A stretch of DNA of 64,000 bases from Gonocerus acuteangulatus (GCA_946811695.1 OX328123.1:42745335-42809334), one strand, 5' to 3'. Counted from the stretch's first letter, positions 33,984 through 45,944 are shown. Translations and numbers: made by a program. The notes: a model not told the origin generated them from the letters alone.

Positions 33984-34761
33984 GGCCGGCCATACACGTT
34001 CCGGTATACCGGAGAGGTTTACCTGCACAGGTGACCTGCGTAGGTAAACCGGAGCTTGTGTGCCAGCCCTTCCGGTATACTTGTGCAGGCGTACACGTAT
34101 ACCGGAGAAGAATCAAAATTCAATTCTTTTTACCTGCGCAGGCGAGTAGACCGGAGCGTGTGTGAGAGTCATCCGGTGTACCTGCGCAGGTAAACCGAAG
34201 CGTGTGCACCAGCCCTTCCGGTGTACCTGTGCAGGCGTACACGTTTACCGGAGAAGAATCAAAATTCAATTATTTTTACCTGCGCAGGCGAGTAGGCAGG
34301 CGGAGCGTGTGTGAGAGTCATCCTGTATGCCTGCGCAGGTGTGAGGCTACTTGTGGCAAATATTCTGATTGTGCTTAACGTACAGCCTATTCTCAGCACT
34401 CGCGTGCCAGTGGTTATTTAGAACATTTCTGTATTGTTTAAGTTTGTTTACTGTGTTAGTCATCCTGTCTGTCCGAAAAAGGAACCGACTTCTTGAGGAA
34501 TTTATTGAAATTTATCGATCAGAACCGCGTTTGTGGCTAGTTATGAGCAAGGAATACCATAACCGTGCGTTTTTGTCTCTTTTGCTGTTTGTAGCCACTA
34601 ACAAACCACTAAAGCAATCCCGTCATCTTGTCGGCTCGCCATTTCTAGATTGTAGAAATCCTTCACCCTTCCGGTTTACAGGAGCGTGTGTGGGCCTCGC
34701 CTGCACAGGTATACCGGAGAGGTACACCTGTGCAGGTATACCGGAACGTGTATGGCCGGCC
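33984..34761. mobile_element. PIF/Harbinger element, internally deleted
   Basis: Terminal inverted repeats begin GGCCGGCCATACACGTTCCG and match at the right end (to 34,761). Both ends are flanked by TTA (33,981-33,983 and 34,762-34,764), the 3-bp duplication of PIF/Harbinger elements. Subterminal sequence is a nested series of CCTGCGCAGG palindromes and ACCGGAGCGTGTGTGAGAGT repeats. The DDE transposase is missing but part of a MADF-like coding segment remains at 34,474-34,593. Confidence 0.8.
34474..34593 (+). pseudogene. MADF-like domain relic
   Basis: Reads RKRNRLLEEFIEIYRSEPRL then WLVMSKEYHNRAF. The spacing (LIExxRxxPxLWxxxxxxYxxR) is the start of a MADF DNA-binding domain, a Myb/SANT relative. 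PIF/Harbinger elements carry a second ORF of this class that helps the transposase. Only the first helix region is recognisable and the frame runs on into repeat sequence. Confidence 0.5.
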
Positions 34762-34764
34762 TTA

Positions 34765-36519
34765 AGGGGTAATACTACCATGCAACATTTGTTTACCATT
34801 TTCTTCTTCATGGTCTTAAATGCTTCCTTAACTAACCAGAAATGATATACGCCAGTGTTTATGACTCTTTAAATGTCTCAAAAATTCGATTTTTCACTGA
34901 AATCTCGAAGCATCTAAAAATTAAAACCTATTTTTTTTTTATATTTGTTAGATGAAATACGAAAAAAAAAACTTTTGGGTACATGAAACTATAAAGTCGA
35001 TTTTTTTGAAACTGTTCGGGCGACACGCTAGCGCTTTCAATTTTCACCCGATCAACTTATAAATAAACTAACGATTTCTTCATTCATTGAATTATTACGA
35101 TTTTATGGCGGATTTTTTAATAGAAAATGAAGAATTGTTCGCCTTTTTCGGAAAAAATTAATACTTCTTAAAAAGCCTAGCTACTTTACTAGATTTAACC
35201 TTCTCCTTTCAAAATAATATGTTTTTGTGTATATATATTTATTTATTTATTTTTAGGAGGTACAATGCACATGTATATATATATATATATATATATATAC
35301 CACCGTTATTTTTAATATATATGAGTTATGGGGAAGAAATCCGCTAAAATTGTCTCCGCCACATTTCCCGGGATAAAACCGTAACGAGCATGCCGTAAGA
35401 GATTTACTATGGCAAAAACACTGAAATTTTGGGTGAGAATTTTTTACCTGATTTCGTTGTAGAATAATTTATTTTCCTTTTTAGTCATTTTATTAGGGTA
35501 AATTGGCAATTAAAATGAGTAGCGTGAGTTGCTGAGAACCAGAGCCGAAGTGGAGTAATAGCCCTTGTTCATGGGATCAATTCAGCCGAAAAACTGCTTT
35601 CATAAAGTAAAACGGAAATGAAAGGGGAAAAACTGGGCTGTGAAAACCTTTTTTTCCACGTCGGTGCCGCATAGAGACCGCGTTGCGTGCCATTATTTCA
35701 GCCATACTCCATTATCACGAACCTGTTCGCATAGATTCTAACGGGAAATGGTTTATCAGCTCAGCCCTGTGTAGAAGCACCTACTCTACTACACCCTAGT
35801 GTAACAGTATTCCCCTTTTTTATCAATCAAAAAATAAACAAGTTTTCTTCACTTCATAAATATATTTTTATTTATTTATTCTTTTCACATTCAACTAATT
35901 CTAATCAAAAATTATCTTGAAAAACCAAAATGTCCGTGTTTTTCCTTTCAGCTCAAGGCAAACTTTATTACAAATATATTTCTCATTTTCCTCTTTACTA
36001 AAGTTCTCATTTTACTGTTAAATGCAATGAAAAAAAAATACAACTAATTAAAAACTAAGGCAAAAAGAGAAAATAAACCGTGCAGAAAAACAGTAGGTAG
36101 GTTTCGATTTGATACTTAACATTTACCACGATTTTCTCGCCAGTTCCGAATATAAGAATATATTGATTAATATTAATGAGAAAATATTAATAAGAATATA
36201 TATTAATTAATATTAATAAGAATATTTTAATTGATATTAATATGAACATATTCGAAAATCTCATGAAAAGTCTTCTTATTTTTTTTTACTTTTCTCAACA
36301 ATGGTTCCTGATATGGCATTGAAAAATGCCTACATTAAATCCCTACGTCCTATTACGTGCATTTTACAGGAAAAACGCAGGTGCTACGCTTTTGTCTGGC
36401 GAATTTCACCTAAAAACATGTTCCGGTGGACTGACATCAGAAAATCAGAATTTGGCTAGTGTAAACTGCATTTCTGCTTAAAATATACTAAAAAAAAAAA
36501 ATACAAAAAAACAACTCCC
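34765..36519. other. Unassigned AT-rich spacer
   Basis: Holds a short (TA)n tract (about 35,274-35,299) followed by sequence with a family A-like flank, and AATATTAAT-rich sequence at 36.15-36.25 kb. No gene recognised. Confidence 0.4.
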
Positions 36520-36795
36520 TTCTGATGGAATGATATAGGTTATTTTTGCAACACATCTTTCTCTTTAGATGCCCACGACGAATGCCGAGTTTCTTTGCAT
36601 ATAACAAAGACCACAAACGGTATTGGCAAATAAGAAATTTAGGTCAAGAGTAAACCCCCCTCCAGATGAACCGATTTTGCTGGTTAACGAACTCGTTTAA
36701 TCGTTTGCTAGTGGGATGTTATATACCAAGTTTCGTTGCAAAAATACCAAAATGTTTTTATTGCCATCGTTTCTGCACTGGACACACGTGTTTCT
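36520..36795 (+). repeat. Family B repeat, copy 2
   Basis: AGTAAACCCCCCTCC, GAACCGATTTTGCTGGTTAA, CTCGTTTAATCGTTTGCTAG and ACCAAGTTTCGTTGCAAAAA are collinear with 53.27-53.53 kb. Confidence 0.6.
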
Positions 36796-36799
36796 TGAC

Positions 36800-37188
36800 G
36801 TGACGATAAAGAGCCCCCTCCCTCTCGCAAACAACTCCCAGTAATTAGTTTCAGGGACGTCGGTAAATGTTATAAATGTTTCCAAATATGTTAAGATATT
36901 GGACGTTTTCCAGGGAAAGAGTTTTATCAACTTTGCAATTATTGCTGGATGTTGCAAATTGATGACAATGATTAAAGCTCGTGAAGCTGTAGCTGGTACG
37001 ACATCACAATTTTTCACTGCATTGAAAATAAGGCCAAGTCTCCGAAAACGCTCTGCATGAAATAAAACATCATAAAACAACATTTTAAATATTTTTTCAT
37101 CACTACGATTTTTATAAACTGCAGTTGACACATCTCTTTTATTAAATATATCTAATGTAAGATCTATTTCAGCATCCGGGGCACTTAA
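36800..37188 (-). other. Possible exon of unknown gene
   Basis: The minus strand is open for about 130 codons outside any recognised repeat, with non-repetitive, helix-rich content (SAPDAEIDLTLDIFNKRD; KMLFYDVLFHAERFRRLGLI; PAIIAKLIKLFPW). On the minus strand it is preceded by a T-rich tract ending TTTATTTACATTAAG|TG, a plausible splice acceptor at about 37,189. At the 3' side it runs into family B repeat without a clear donor. I do not recognise the protein; a host gene, a transposon or viral exon, or chance are all possible. Confidence 0.3.
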
Positions 37189-37285
37189 TGTAAATAAAAA
37201 AAATTTCAGAATTATTTTTTTTTTGTTAATGGCGCGCCGACTTCTAGGCTGTGAGCGCTGATATCCATTTTTCACAAGAAAAAAA

Positions 37286-37404
37286 TTCTCATTTCAGGTT
37301 GAGAATTTTCTCAACCTGAAATGAGAAAAATCCCTGCTGCAGGTGGGACTCGAACCTCTATAAGAATCCCAGGGGTTACCCACTAGAACATTAGGAATTA
37401 TTCT
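37286..37404 (-). mobile_element. tRNA-like SINE with palindromic body
   Basis: On the minus strand, TTCTAGTGGGTAACCCC (A box region) and GAGGTTCGAGTCCCACC (B box) are followed by GCAGCAGGGATTTTTCTC and a perfect palindrome (TTCTCATTTCAGGTTGAGAA and its complement, 37,288-37,328). The body resembles the SINE at 8353 up to the palindrome. Confidence 0.55.
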
Positions 37405-37552
37405 TCCAAATCCCAAATGATCTTGAAAGGATGGAAGTTAAATGAAAGTATTTCCTAGACATAAGGGAGTGTTATGGCTTCATTCCTGACTATTTTATCG
37501 TTTCACCTTGATTTACCCAAAACATATACACACATAATGCGGCTATAAGAGA

Positions 37553-37790
37553 TGTCGGGAGATAGCCCCAGTGACTGGGGTCGTCGTAGCCGAGTCACGT
37601 AGGATTCGAGGGTAGCTCGGGACCGGCTGGGTATAAAAGGCAATGAATCGTGGTAATGTTTATTAGGCCACCCTCTCTACATACCAAGTCCCATCTTGAA
37701 GGCTTTGTCCACCCCTCCGGAATTCAGGGGCTCGGGAATAAAATACTTCTTTTAATTATCTAAGGCGGAGTCTTAAAAGTAAGGAGTTTT
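37553..37790 (+). mobile_element. Possible solo LTR
   Basis: Starts TGTCGGGAGATAGCCCC, has a TATA box (TATAAAA, 37,632-37,638) and an AATAAA signal about 100 bp later (37,737-37,742), a promoter/terminator layout typical of an LTR. It is GC-richer than its surroundings. The 3' boundary and target duplication are unclear and no coding region is attached. Confidence 0.3.
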
Positions 37791-38359
37791 AAAACTGCTT
37801 AAGGGCAGACTGTTTATGACTCCCATTTTACATCCCTTCATGGTAGGAAGATAGTATGTTAATTTATGGCATTCAGCTTGATTTACATGGAAATTAAATT
37901 GTGAGAAGAAAATCCAATAAAATAGTGCTTTTTCTTGGAATTACAGAAAGGTGTGACTTATGTCCTCTACCTAGATAAGGAGTACTACATTATTGTGCAT
38001 ACTCGTCACGACCTAGAGTTTCTTAAAAACCCGGGGTACATTTTGTGTAACTAGGCTTCTATACAGAACAAAAGGCTCAGAGCACAATGGTTTTTATTTC
38101 AGGATTGTTTACTGAATAGGTCATTGTTGTAGAACGAAAGCAATCGCTGATCAATTCGAAAGTTTTTCAGTACCAACTTGAAGTGTAGCGATAAAGATTA
38201 CTTAGTGAAGAATAAAAGGTAAAACCAAGACAATTATCAATGACTTGGCATCAGAAATAAAATTTTGAGCGAAGTTCTTGTATGAGTTTCACTGAGTACT
38301 TGTAAAGAAACATATTGCTCAGGACTAAATATGTTTTCTACATTAGGTTTATTGTAACA

Positions 38360-39775
38360 GTCCAGGCAACGGTATGCTTAAAAACAGCTATAGATGGAAG
38401 TTTTTGGAACACAATTTTTGATTTCGTAACATTTTTTGGGCTGGATAGGAGGTGAACATATCAAAAGTCTTCGCCCGTAGCCTTTGTGCGGGGGGAGGGG
38501 GGGTCTAGAATGTCCCATTTTTCGGGTTTTCACTTATATCTGGGAAACCCTGCGTCCTAGCGACATGACTAATCTATAACAAATGAAAGCTGATTAAATT
38601 TCCTACAAGTTCTATTTCATAAAGTTTATCGAGATATCTTTAGTTTTTGAAACATCCGCTCTTGAACGTCTGTCATTTTGGGGAAAAACACTTTTGCCGC
38701 ATATTTTCCCCCCGTTTTGACGGGATAACTCTTCAACGATGAACCCAAATAATAAATAACGGTTATAGGATTGCAGAGTATTGCATTCCCTTCAATAATG
38801 TACATTACTTTGCTATTTTATTTATTTTCCTTCAAACATAAAAATAATTTCAGTGTTCATCGTAAAATCTGAAATTAAGCGACTAATAGTCCAGGTAACT
38901 AAAAGTTATAGATGGAAATGTTTGAAACACAATTTTTGACTTCAAAACTTTGTTTCATCTAGTTAGGAGGTCAACATATCAAAAGTCCTCGCCCGTAGCT
39001 TTTGTGCCAGGGGGGAGGGGGGGGGGTTTAGAAGGCCCCATTTTTCGGGTTTTCACTTATATCTCGGAAACTCTGCGTCCTAACGCCATGACTATTCTAT
39101 AACAAATGAAAGCGGATTCAATTTCCTACAAGTTCTATTTCATAAAGTTTTTCGATATATCTATAGTTTTCGAAATATCCGCTCTTGAAAGTCTGTCATT
39201 TTGGGGAAAAAACAAACTTTTTTCTATTCTCGACCGGATATCTCTTCAACGATTAATCCAGAAAATAAATTGTCGGTTATAGGGTTGTAGAGCATTACAT
39301 CCCCTTCAAGAATATACATAACTTTAGTATTTTATGTATTTTCCTTCAAACGTGAAAACAGTTTTAGTGTTCATCGTGATATCTGGCGACAACTGTCGAC
39401 CAATGAACCTTTCAATTTCTCACCATTTCCAGTCAATTTATTTTCCAAAATATACTCCATTATGTAAATATAGTGAGTACTGGACGTATAAATAGCACGA
39501 AATATATAATTTTGGGCCCACTGACCATTTATTCACACTTAATTAGATATGATCTTGTCCATTATATTGGCAATGGTTTTGCTCAGACTCACATGGTCGT
39601 ATATAACGTTTGAAAGAAAATACATAAAATAGTAAAGTAATATATATTATTGAAGCGAATGGAATGCTCTACAACCCTATAGCCGACATTTATTTTTTGG
39701 GTTCATCATTGAAGAGATATCCAGTCGAGAATAGAAGAAAGTGTGTTTTTTCCCAAAATGGCAGACTTTCATGAG
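38360..39775 (+). mobile_element. Foldback-like element, partial second copy
   Basis: GTCCAGGCAACGGTATGCTT begins two plus-strand units (38,360 and about 38,890). The same central spacer follows (CAACTGTCGACCAATGAACC, TTCTCACCATTTCCAGTCAA), then the start of an inverted unit (from about 39,605) that breaks off at GCAGACTTTCATGAGC. The order is that of 2828-5497, so this is an independent copy truncated in the right arm. Confidence 0.7.
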
Positions 39776-40036
39776 CATGAAAAATTAGAAGTATCTATTT
39801 ATGAAACAAATATGGACTTACTCTCAGAATTGTCTTAATGTTGCTAGTGAACACCGCTGTGTCCTTTCCAAAACGCAACCAAGAATACCAGCCAGTATTA
39901 GTTAAAAAAATGCAGCCTCATCCATCTCTTTAGGAATGACTTATCTTTCTGTTTATTCAACTTAAACTGAATTTTATAAAATTTTATTTTGTAACATTAA
40001 CAATAAAAAAATTGGGTTTCAATGTTAATCTTGTAT

Positions 40037-40043
<7 letters not shown>

Positions 40044-40095
<52 letters not shown>

Positions 40096-40423
40096 AACAG
40101 TCCCGTAACAGGCCACGAGGGCCCTGAGGGGCAGATACTGTAGAGGTATATGATTCTTGACCATGCGTCACACTAAGGAGATAGAGTGGTCAATACTATG
40201 CTCCGGCCGCCTGATTTTCCCCTTGCTGCTTCGACTGCTAGAGTCATTAGCACCAAGGTACCCATTAATAAATTAATTAAAGGCTAGGGACGGTCAGGGA
40301 GGCCGAATTTAACCCATGAACTAAGACACTAGAAGAAAAAACCTCTAGTGCTTTCTCGGGATTTGAACTCAGGTCCTCCAGCATATTAGTCCAGTGCTCT
40401 ACCACTGAGCTAACCTCGCCCCC
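40044..40423 (-). mobile_element. tRNA-derived SINE with T-rich 3' tail
   Basis: The minus strand starts with a tRNA-like head (A box GGTTAGCTCAGTGGTAGAGC; B box GAGTTCAAATCCCG), followed by a body with GTGCTAATGACTCTAGCAGT. Exact 14-bp duplications CTTGTATTTTTATA flank it (40,030-40,043 and 40,424-40,437). In the direction of its own Pol III promoter it ends in about 49 T residues (A tract on the plus strand, 40,045-40,093). The acceptor stem does not pair, so it is not a tRNA gene. Confidence 0.8.
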
Positions 40424-40827
40424 CTTGTATTTTTATACCCATCCATTAATTATGTAAGGGGGGAGCCGTGGAAAGCTTTTATTTTACCAAAAGGGGCGTG
40501 GTACTTAAAAGTCAGGAGTACAATTGTTCCCAGATACACAATCTTCTTTGCTGCCACCTATGTGATAGTGATGGTTACGCCATTATGTGATTGTGATTTT
40601 CCGTTATTTTACACTTTATAATTGGCTCTCACTTTTTTAAATCATTATTTTCTTGAAAAATTAACTCTACAAACTGGGAACCAAACCCAGCCCCCCACCC
40701 TCGGGTCTAGGCTCTTTCTTTTAAACACTTTTGGCCAAAAGGAATGTTTATATATCCATATATAGTCACTGGTCCAACAGGAAAAGTTTGTCCTGATCTT
40801 TTGAATTAATCGGCTTTCCCATTGTTA

Positions 40828-41265
40828 GGGTAGGTTTACACTTGCTAGTTATTGCAGGAAATTTATATCAGACAGAAATTGCGACTAGTGTAAACCATGA
40901 GCAATTTGTGTCTGAGATATATATTTCTATCCCGAGCAATAAGTGTCGACACTTCTATACCGTCAGGTGAATACGCTAATTATAAAGAGAGAAATAAATG
41001 TCAGACAGAAATATCTTGGTTTCTAGCTATATTGCCGAAACTTCTATACCAAGCAGAATGGACTAGACAGGACATATATGTCTGAGTGTAAACAGGCCGG
41101 ACATTTATTGCAAAGCGAGAAATATCCTATACATATCCATGACATCAATGTCTAGCTATTTCTGTCCGTATGTAAACTTGCAAGAGAATATCTATCCGAC
41201 ACTTTTATCGCGACATATATCGTGACATATATTTCCTGCCAGAAATATCAAGTGTAAACGCACCC
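40828..41265. mobile_element. Harbinger-like MITE (438 bp)
   Basis: Ends GGGTAGGTTTACACTTG and CAAGTGTAAACGCACCC are inverted repeats flanked by TTA (40,825-40,827 and 41,266-41,268). The interior is full of short diverged GACAGAAAT(A/T)T and GACATATAT repeats on both strands. No coding sequence. The TTA duplication suggests PIF/Harbinger. Confidence 0.7.
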
Positions 41266-41603
41266 TTAGGTTATTCCCTCGATTCCCGGTATTCATCATT
41301 ATCAGAACAAACTTTTACGCCATACCTCAACTAATTTGGAATTTGTGTGTATTTTGCAAATGCCAAACAATCTATGTTGATATGTTGATTTTCGTTCGGC
41401 CGACCCCCAGCAACCATTAATAGAGCATACATTTTAGCCTGAAATTGGAGTTGGTGGCTTTCCTACCTAACGCTATTTTTATTGTCCAAAGCCATTTTGA
41501 TGACCAAACCAGACCCATGTGGCTTCGTTATCCTAAGAACTCTATCGGTATAAATTAATGGCTTTTCGTCACTTGATTTTCTTATCATTGCTTGAACAAG
41601 GTT

Positions 41604-41680
41604 CTACCCGTGATCTAGTGGCTAACGCTTTGGATGAAGGAGATGGGGGTTCGAATCCCACTCATAGCGGGGGGGGGGGT
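41604..41680 (+). mobile_element. tRNA-like SINE head
   Basis: TGATCTAGTGGCTAACGCTT (A box) and GGGGGTTCGAATCCCAC (B box) at tRNA spacing, then a G run. It shares GTGGCTAACGC with the heads at 8361 and 30,822. The stem does not close. Confidence 0.6.
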
Positions 41681-42508
41681 TTCCTCATTGGCTTATTGTC
41701 GAACGTTCCCGTTTAATATGAAAATGCTTCAAGTAGTATATTGTTTTTAATGTAGAGCCCTTTAATTAGTTACCCCTGTTTGTAACGTTGATACTCTTGC
41801 TTTTCAAACATCCGTGTTCCATCTATTACCCTCCCAATTTCCATTTATAAGGAAACAATCATATTTCTCTGTTTTTTGCCTAAACATTCGGCTCATCAAC
41901 TTCGAACTCGTAGAGGAACGTGGAAGCCAATTTAAATTGCGTATTCTAGAAGAGCTTCAAGTTGTAATTGTTTATGTTTATAAAAGTAGAGCTCTTACCT
42001 CGGTTACCGCTGATTCTTATGGTTTCCAAGGTACAGAGACTCACTGATGTTTTAGGGTACCAATTTGCACTTTTGTCGGACTGGTTGTTTTTTCTATCTC
42101 ACAGTTCATCGCCTCGTACTCCTTTCTCTTCACTAAAGTGTCTTGGAAAGTTCATTTTCATTAACACTTCCCCGGGTGATGTATGGTGGTTTCAATGAAT
42201 CTCTCCTCTCATTCATAAATAAGATGTTTGTCGTCTCCAGATGGAGAAAAGCTAAATCATAGCGATATTGAATAAGACGTAATGAGAATTTGAATTAGTT
42301 CGCTGTCGATGGTTGGTTTTGAAGACACCTGTCGTATGAAGTTTTAATTAAGAGGGATACCTTTATATACGTAGGTGAGTCTGGGCAAACTCTATTCTCA
42401 TTTCGGACAAAGTTTTCTTGTTCCACCTCTACAAAGGATTCCTGATGAATGAAAGAGTCATAAGGCAGGCAATTGATACAGACGAACAGACTACTGTCAA
42501 CCTACTAC

Positions 42509-42512
<4 letters not shown>

Positions 42513-42604
<92 letters not shown>
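42513..42604. repeat. (TC)46 microsatellite
   Basis: An uninterrupted 92-bp TC tract. Long open frames of Ser/Leu or Glu/Arg across it are artefacts. Confidence 0.97.
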
Positions 42605-42606
<2 letters not shown>

Positions 42607-44387
42607 CTCCTCCCTCCCCCCTGTCCCAAACATCCCATTACTTTTGATTTATCTTGTGCGTAGAGCACTCAGTACATACATTTGGTAGGAAACATGTTTT
42701 CATAAATAAAGAATTTCTTTATTATTTATTTCTCAATTTTTTTATTAAGTACCCATTTTCTCATTTTAAATTTGAGATGATAATGTTGCATCGATGAGAT
42801 ATTATCATCGTTTTTTATAAAGCAGAAAATTGCTTGAAATTATAACTCTGTTACAACAATGGCAATCTTATCCGTAAAGACCGGCACGAATAAGGAATCC
42901 TAGTCTTACTGAAATTACAGATGACAAGCATAATCTGCCACTACTTGTACCTGAAAAAAATAGTTGGCAGTCAATGTGTTAAATCTGTTTTAAGGTAACT
43001 ATCACCAAAAAGATGAAAAAGAGGTCGTCGAGCAAGATTTACTCATCCAACCGTTTCTCGTGAGGGCTGCCTTTCATTCTATACTATCTTCTAACTCCTC
43101 TGGAGTACCTTTGTTGTCGACCTTAGACAAAAAAGACATCGAAAACACAATGAGTTTCAATCGGGTACTGGGTGCAACTCATGCAGTTGAAAAATATATA
43201 TAAAAAAAAACACACACACGAACAAGGTATAGGGAAGAAAAAAAATAATTGTAACTTTGACAGCAGCTGAGCCATCTGGGTGGGCAAGGACCTAACCAAA
43301 CAACATCCAGGTGGACTCTAAACGCAGATGTATGGTCATCAGGAGCCTACCGGATCTCCCACCTGGAAGCAGCGGCCATCGATTCTATATATCGATATAC
43401 TCTAGAACAATAGTCCTTGGCGGACATGCTTTGATCGAATCAAATGATGCATCAATAACCTCATAGAACACGTAACGAATCTTTAATCTCCCACAGATGC
43501 TCCTGGGAACAAAGCGCATCCTGTTTTAGCTTTGTAACTTCCTCCCAGAAAAAAATAGGAACATTACTTCTGAAATCATTCTATTATTTTCTAATAATTA
43601 TACTACTATTATTATTTTCATAATATGACAACAGTATATTTACTATCTAACCCTCCTATAAATGTGAAGAACAACATACAATTTACTAAACTATTATAAT
43701 TGAATAAATGTTAACTACATTCGTGAAGTTCCAATTAAAGATCGTTCTGACATTGCTCAGAGGTAAAAAAAAAAGAATTCTATGTATGCCTCCTGTATTT
43801 CAGACAATATAAATACCAGTCAAACGAATAAACGGGATTTATGGTCCCCACACTAAATGATCGGCCTTTATGCTGTAGTGAATTTATAGAAATTTGTAAA
43901 TGTTGTGAGAACAGAGGACTACTTTCCTATTCGCCAAAGATGTCCAATATATACAGAAGTAAATGAAATGAACCTTTCAAATTTTTCCCCAATAAAGCAA
44001 GATTAAGGGAATGTAGGATCGGCAGACCAACTTCCAGGTTTTGGTCACTACAGAGGGAGTGAGGTGTAAAATCTTCCTACACATTACTCTAGGGGTTGGT
44101 TTCCTCTATCGTCCTAGTATAGAATTCGCTCGTATTAAGGATATTCCACATGCCACTGTTCTCATTCGCTCGTTTTATCCACTTTTCTCAAAAACGGTTA
44201 AACATATCACCTTAAAAATGGTTTCTTTCGTTTCCATACGTTAAAGAACCTGCAACAAATGTACCTACAAGCACTATACCTGTAAAAACGTATTTTTTTT
44301 TTGCCCACAAAACCATGTCACGGTGGACGAACTTAACCTTTGAAATAACACAAAGTATTTTCCATTTTGAGCCAGCTATATGTATGT
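42605..44387. other. Unassigned spacer
   Basis: A GC-richer patch at 43,260-43,420 with no coding motif. AGTTGGCAGTCAATGTGTTAA near 42,963-42,983 looks faintly like a piggyBac end with TTAA, but no partner was found. Confidence 0.35.
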
Positions 44388-44391
44388 ATAC

Positions 44392-44472
<81 letters not shown>

Positions 44473-44585
44473 CAAATTTGAACCACCGTTTTTTTCTTGT
44501 TCTATGGGCATTTCCGGATTGCGTCTTGAGTGCAGCCTCATAAGCGGGTTTCCTCCCTATAGAGGGATGAAGGAAACACGCAAAA
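44388..44585 (-). repeat. Family A repeat, copy 4 (diverged)
   Basis: A (TA)n tract (44,391-44,468), CAAATTTGAACCACCG, GGGCATTTCCGGATTGCGTC, CATAAGCGGGTTTCCTCCCT and a hairpin remnant. Confidence 0.6.
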
Positions 44586-45159
44586 ATCCGTATTAATTTT
44601 GTAGGTATTCCACATTATAAGTTGGTCTTCTGAATTTTTATTTTAAAAACTAGTCTTCGAAAAGAGGGGCAAGCATTTCACCTCAAAATTTCACTCTACT
44701 AAGACAATTCCATGCTTATAATCATTAGAGATTGGAGCATCTACTACAAATAACCAATGGACAACAAACTCAGTAACGCATTTTGATTCCAAACAAAGGC
44801 AATTTTATCGTAAATATGAACTTTAGCTCGGAGCAAATATGCATTTGATCAAGAAATAGATGGATATGCATATTAGGTGGATTGATATGGCACAATCCAC
44901 AGGCATTTGTATAGGATAGACTGCCTTAGGTATGAAATGGTTGGGGTTTGATGGATGAGAGCCAATATGGAGGTATCTCGGCCGATATCGGGAAGGGATT
45001 ACAGGGCCTATACATATAGACCCATCCTATTGGCGAATAGGCCCTTTGCCTTTCATTATACAACACCAGGTGTCGCTCCTACAATCATCCGTGTCAGGGG
45101 AACCGGTATTCAATATCTTTCGTTATATCATTGCTCCTCCAGCATTGCTAATTGCTTGT

Positions 45160-45405
45160 TTAACACCACTCAAATGTTTACCAACCGAACAATTACAAAC
45201 AATAATGAAATCATAAATATTTTTAGAAAACAATTTCATTCTATATTTAGCTCTAAAACATGCTGCACGACCAAGTGTCAATAACAATAAATATTAACGA
45301 CGACCATTACAGCCCTTTGAGCGAACCATTCACCATAGAAGAGATTAAAAAAGTCCTAAAATCTTCCAAAAATACATTGCCATGGCCTGACAATTACTTG
45401 GATGA
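45160..45405 (+). pseudogene. LINE RT N-terminal relic
   Basis: NNNEIINIFRKQFHSIFSSK in one frame and, after a shift, PLSEPFTIEEIKKVLKSSKN plus TLPWPDN. This matches the linker and first RT block of Jockey-type ORF2 (FTxEELxxALKxLKNxxAPGPD). About 80 residues survive. Confidence 0.55.
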
Positions 45406-45513
45406 TCGATCACGTGCTGTTGGCATTATAAAAGGGTGGCAACCTGTTGATAGCCCGGTTTTAATAGCGCAGTTGATGACACGCAGTACAACAAAAAAAA
45501 TGAGAAAATAAAT

Positions 45514-45896
45514 CTGTGGCTTGGTGCTAAAAGGGCCAATGTCAAAAATGCTAGTTTCGAGAAAAAGGTATTGAAAGATATTTGAGGTTTTTGTGAATGC
45601 TATAACTTTCATATACTAAAATTCACAGTATTTTTTTTTTTTTTGTATTTGTTTATTGTTAGTGTCATGAAACTTTATTTTATCATATAAAATGTTTTAA
45701 CCTGTTACTATTTTATGTAAAAATTATGGCATTGGCCCTTTTTGGATTTAAAGCTACTGCATCTCTTAATGACATTGGTCCACTTACTGAGGATCCAGAA
45801 GGTAGTAAGAATGAAAAAAAAAGTCTGATTTCAACAGTTTTATTAATATAATTATTACAAAGTACATTTACATAAAGTAAAGTTTAAAATTCTTAA

Positions 45897-45944
<48 letters not shown>

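Noticed and set aside
40350..40423. tRNA gene on the minus strand
   Set aside because: A and B boxes are good, but the acceptor stem (GGCGAGG) has no complement after the T arm. The unit is bounded by target duplications and is therefore a SINE. The heads at 8.36, 30.82, 37.37, 41.62 and 63.1 kb fail the same test.
42418..42688. Overlapping open frames on both strands
   Set aside because: They are Ser/Leu or Arg/Glu translations of the (TC)46 microsatellite.
44955..45284. Complete 109-codon gene
   Set aside because: Only its last 40 residues look like protein, and those match a LINE RT linker that continues in another frame; no independent gene is supported.
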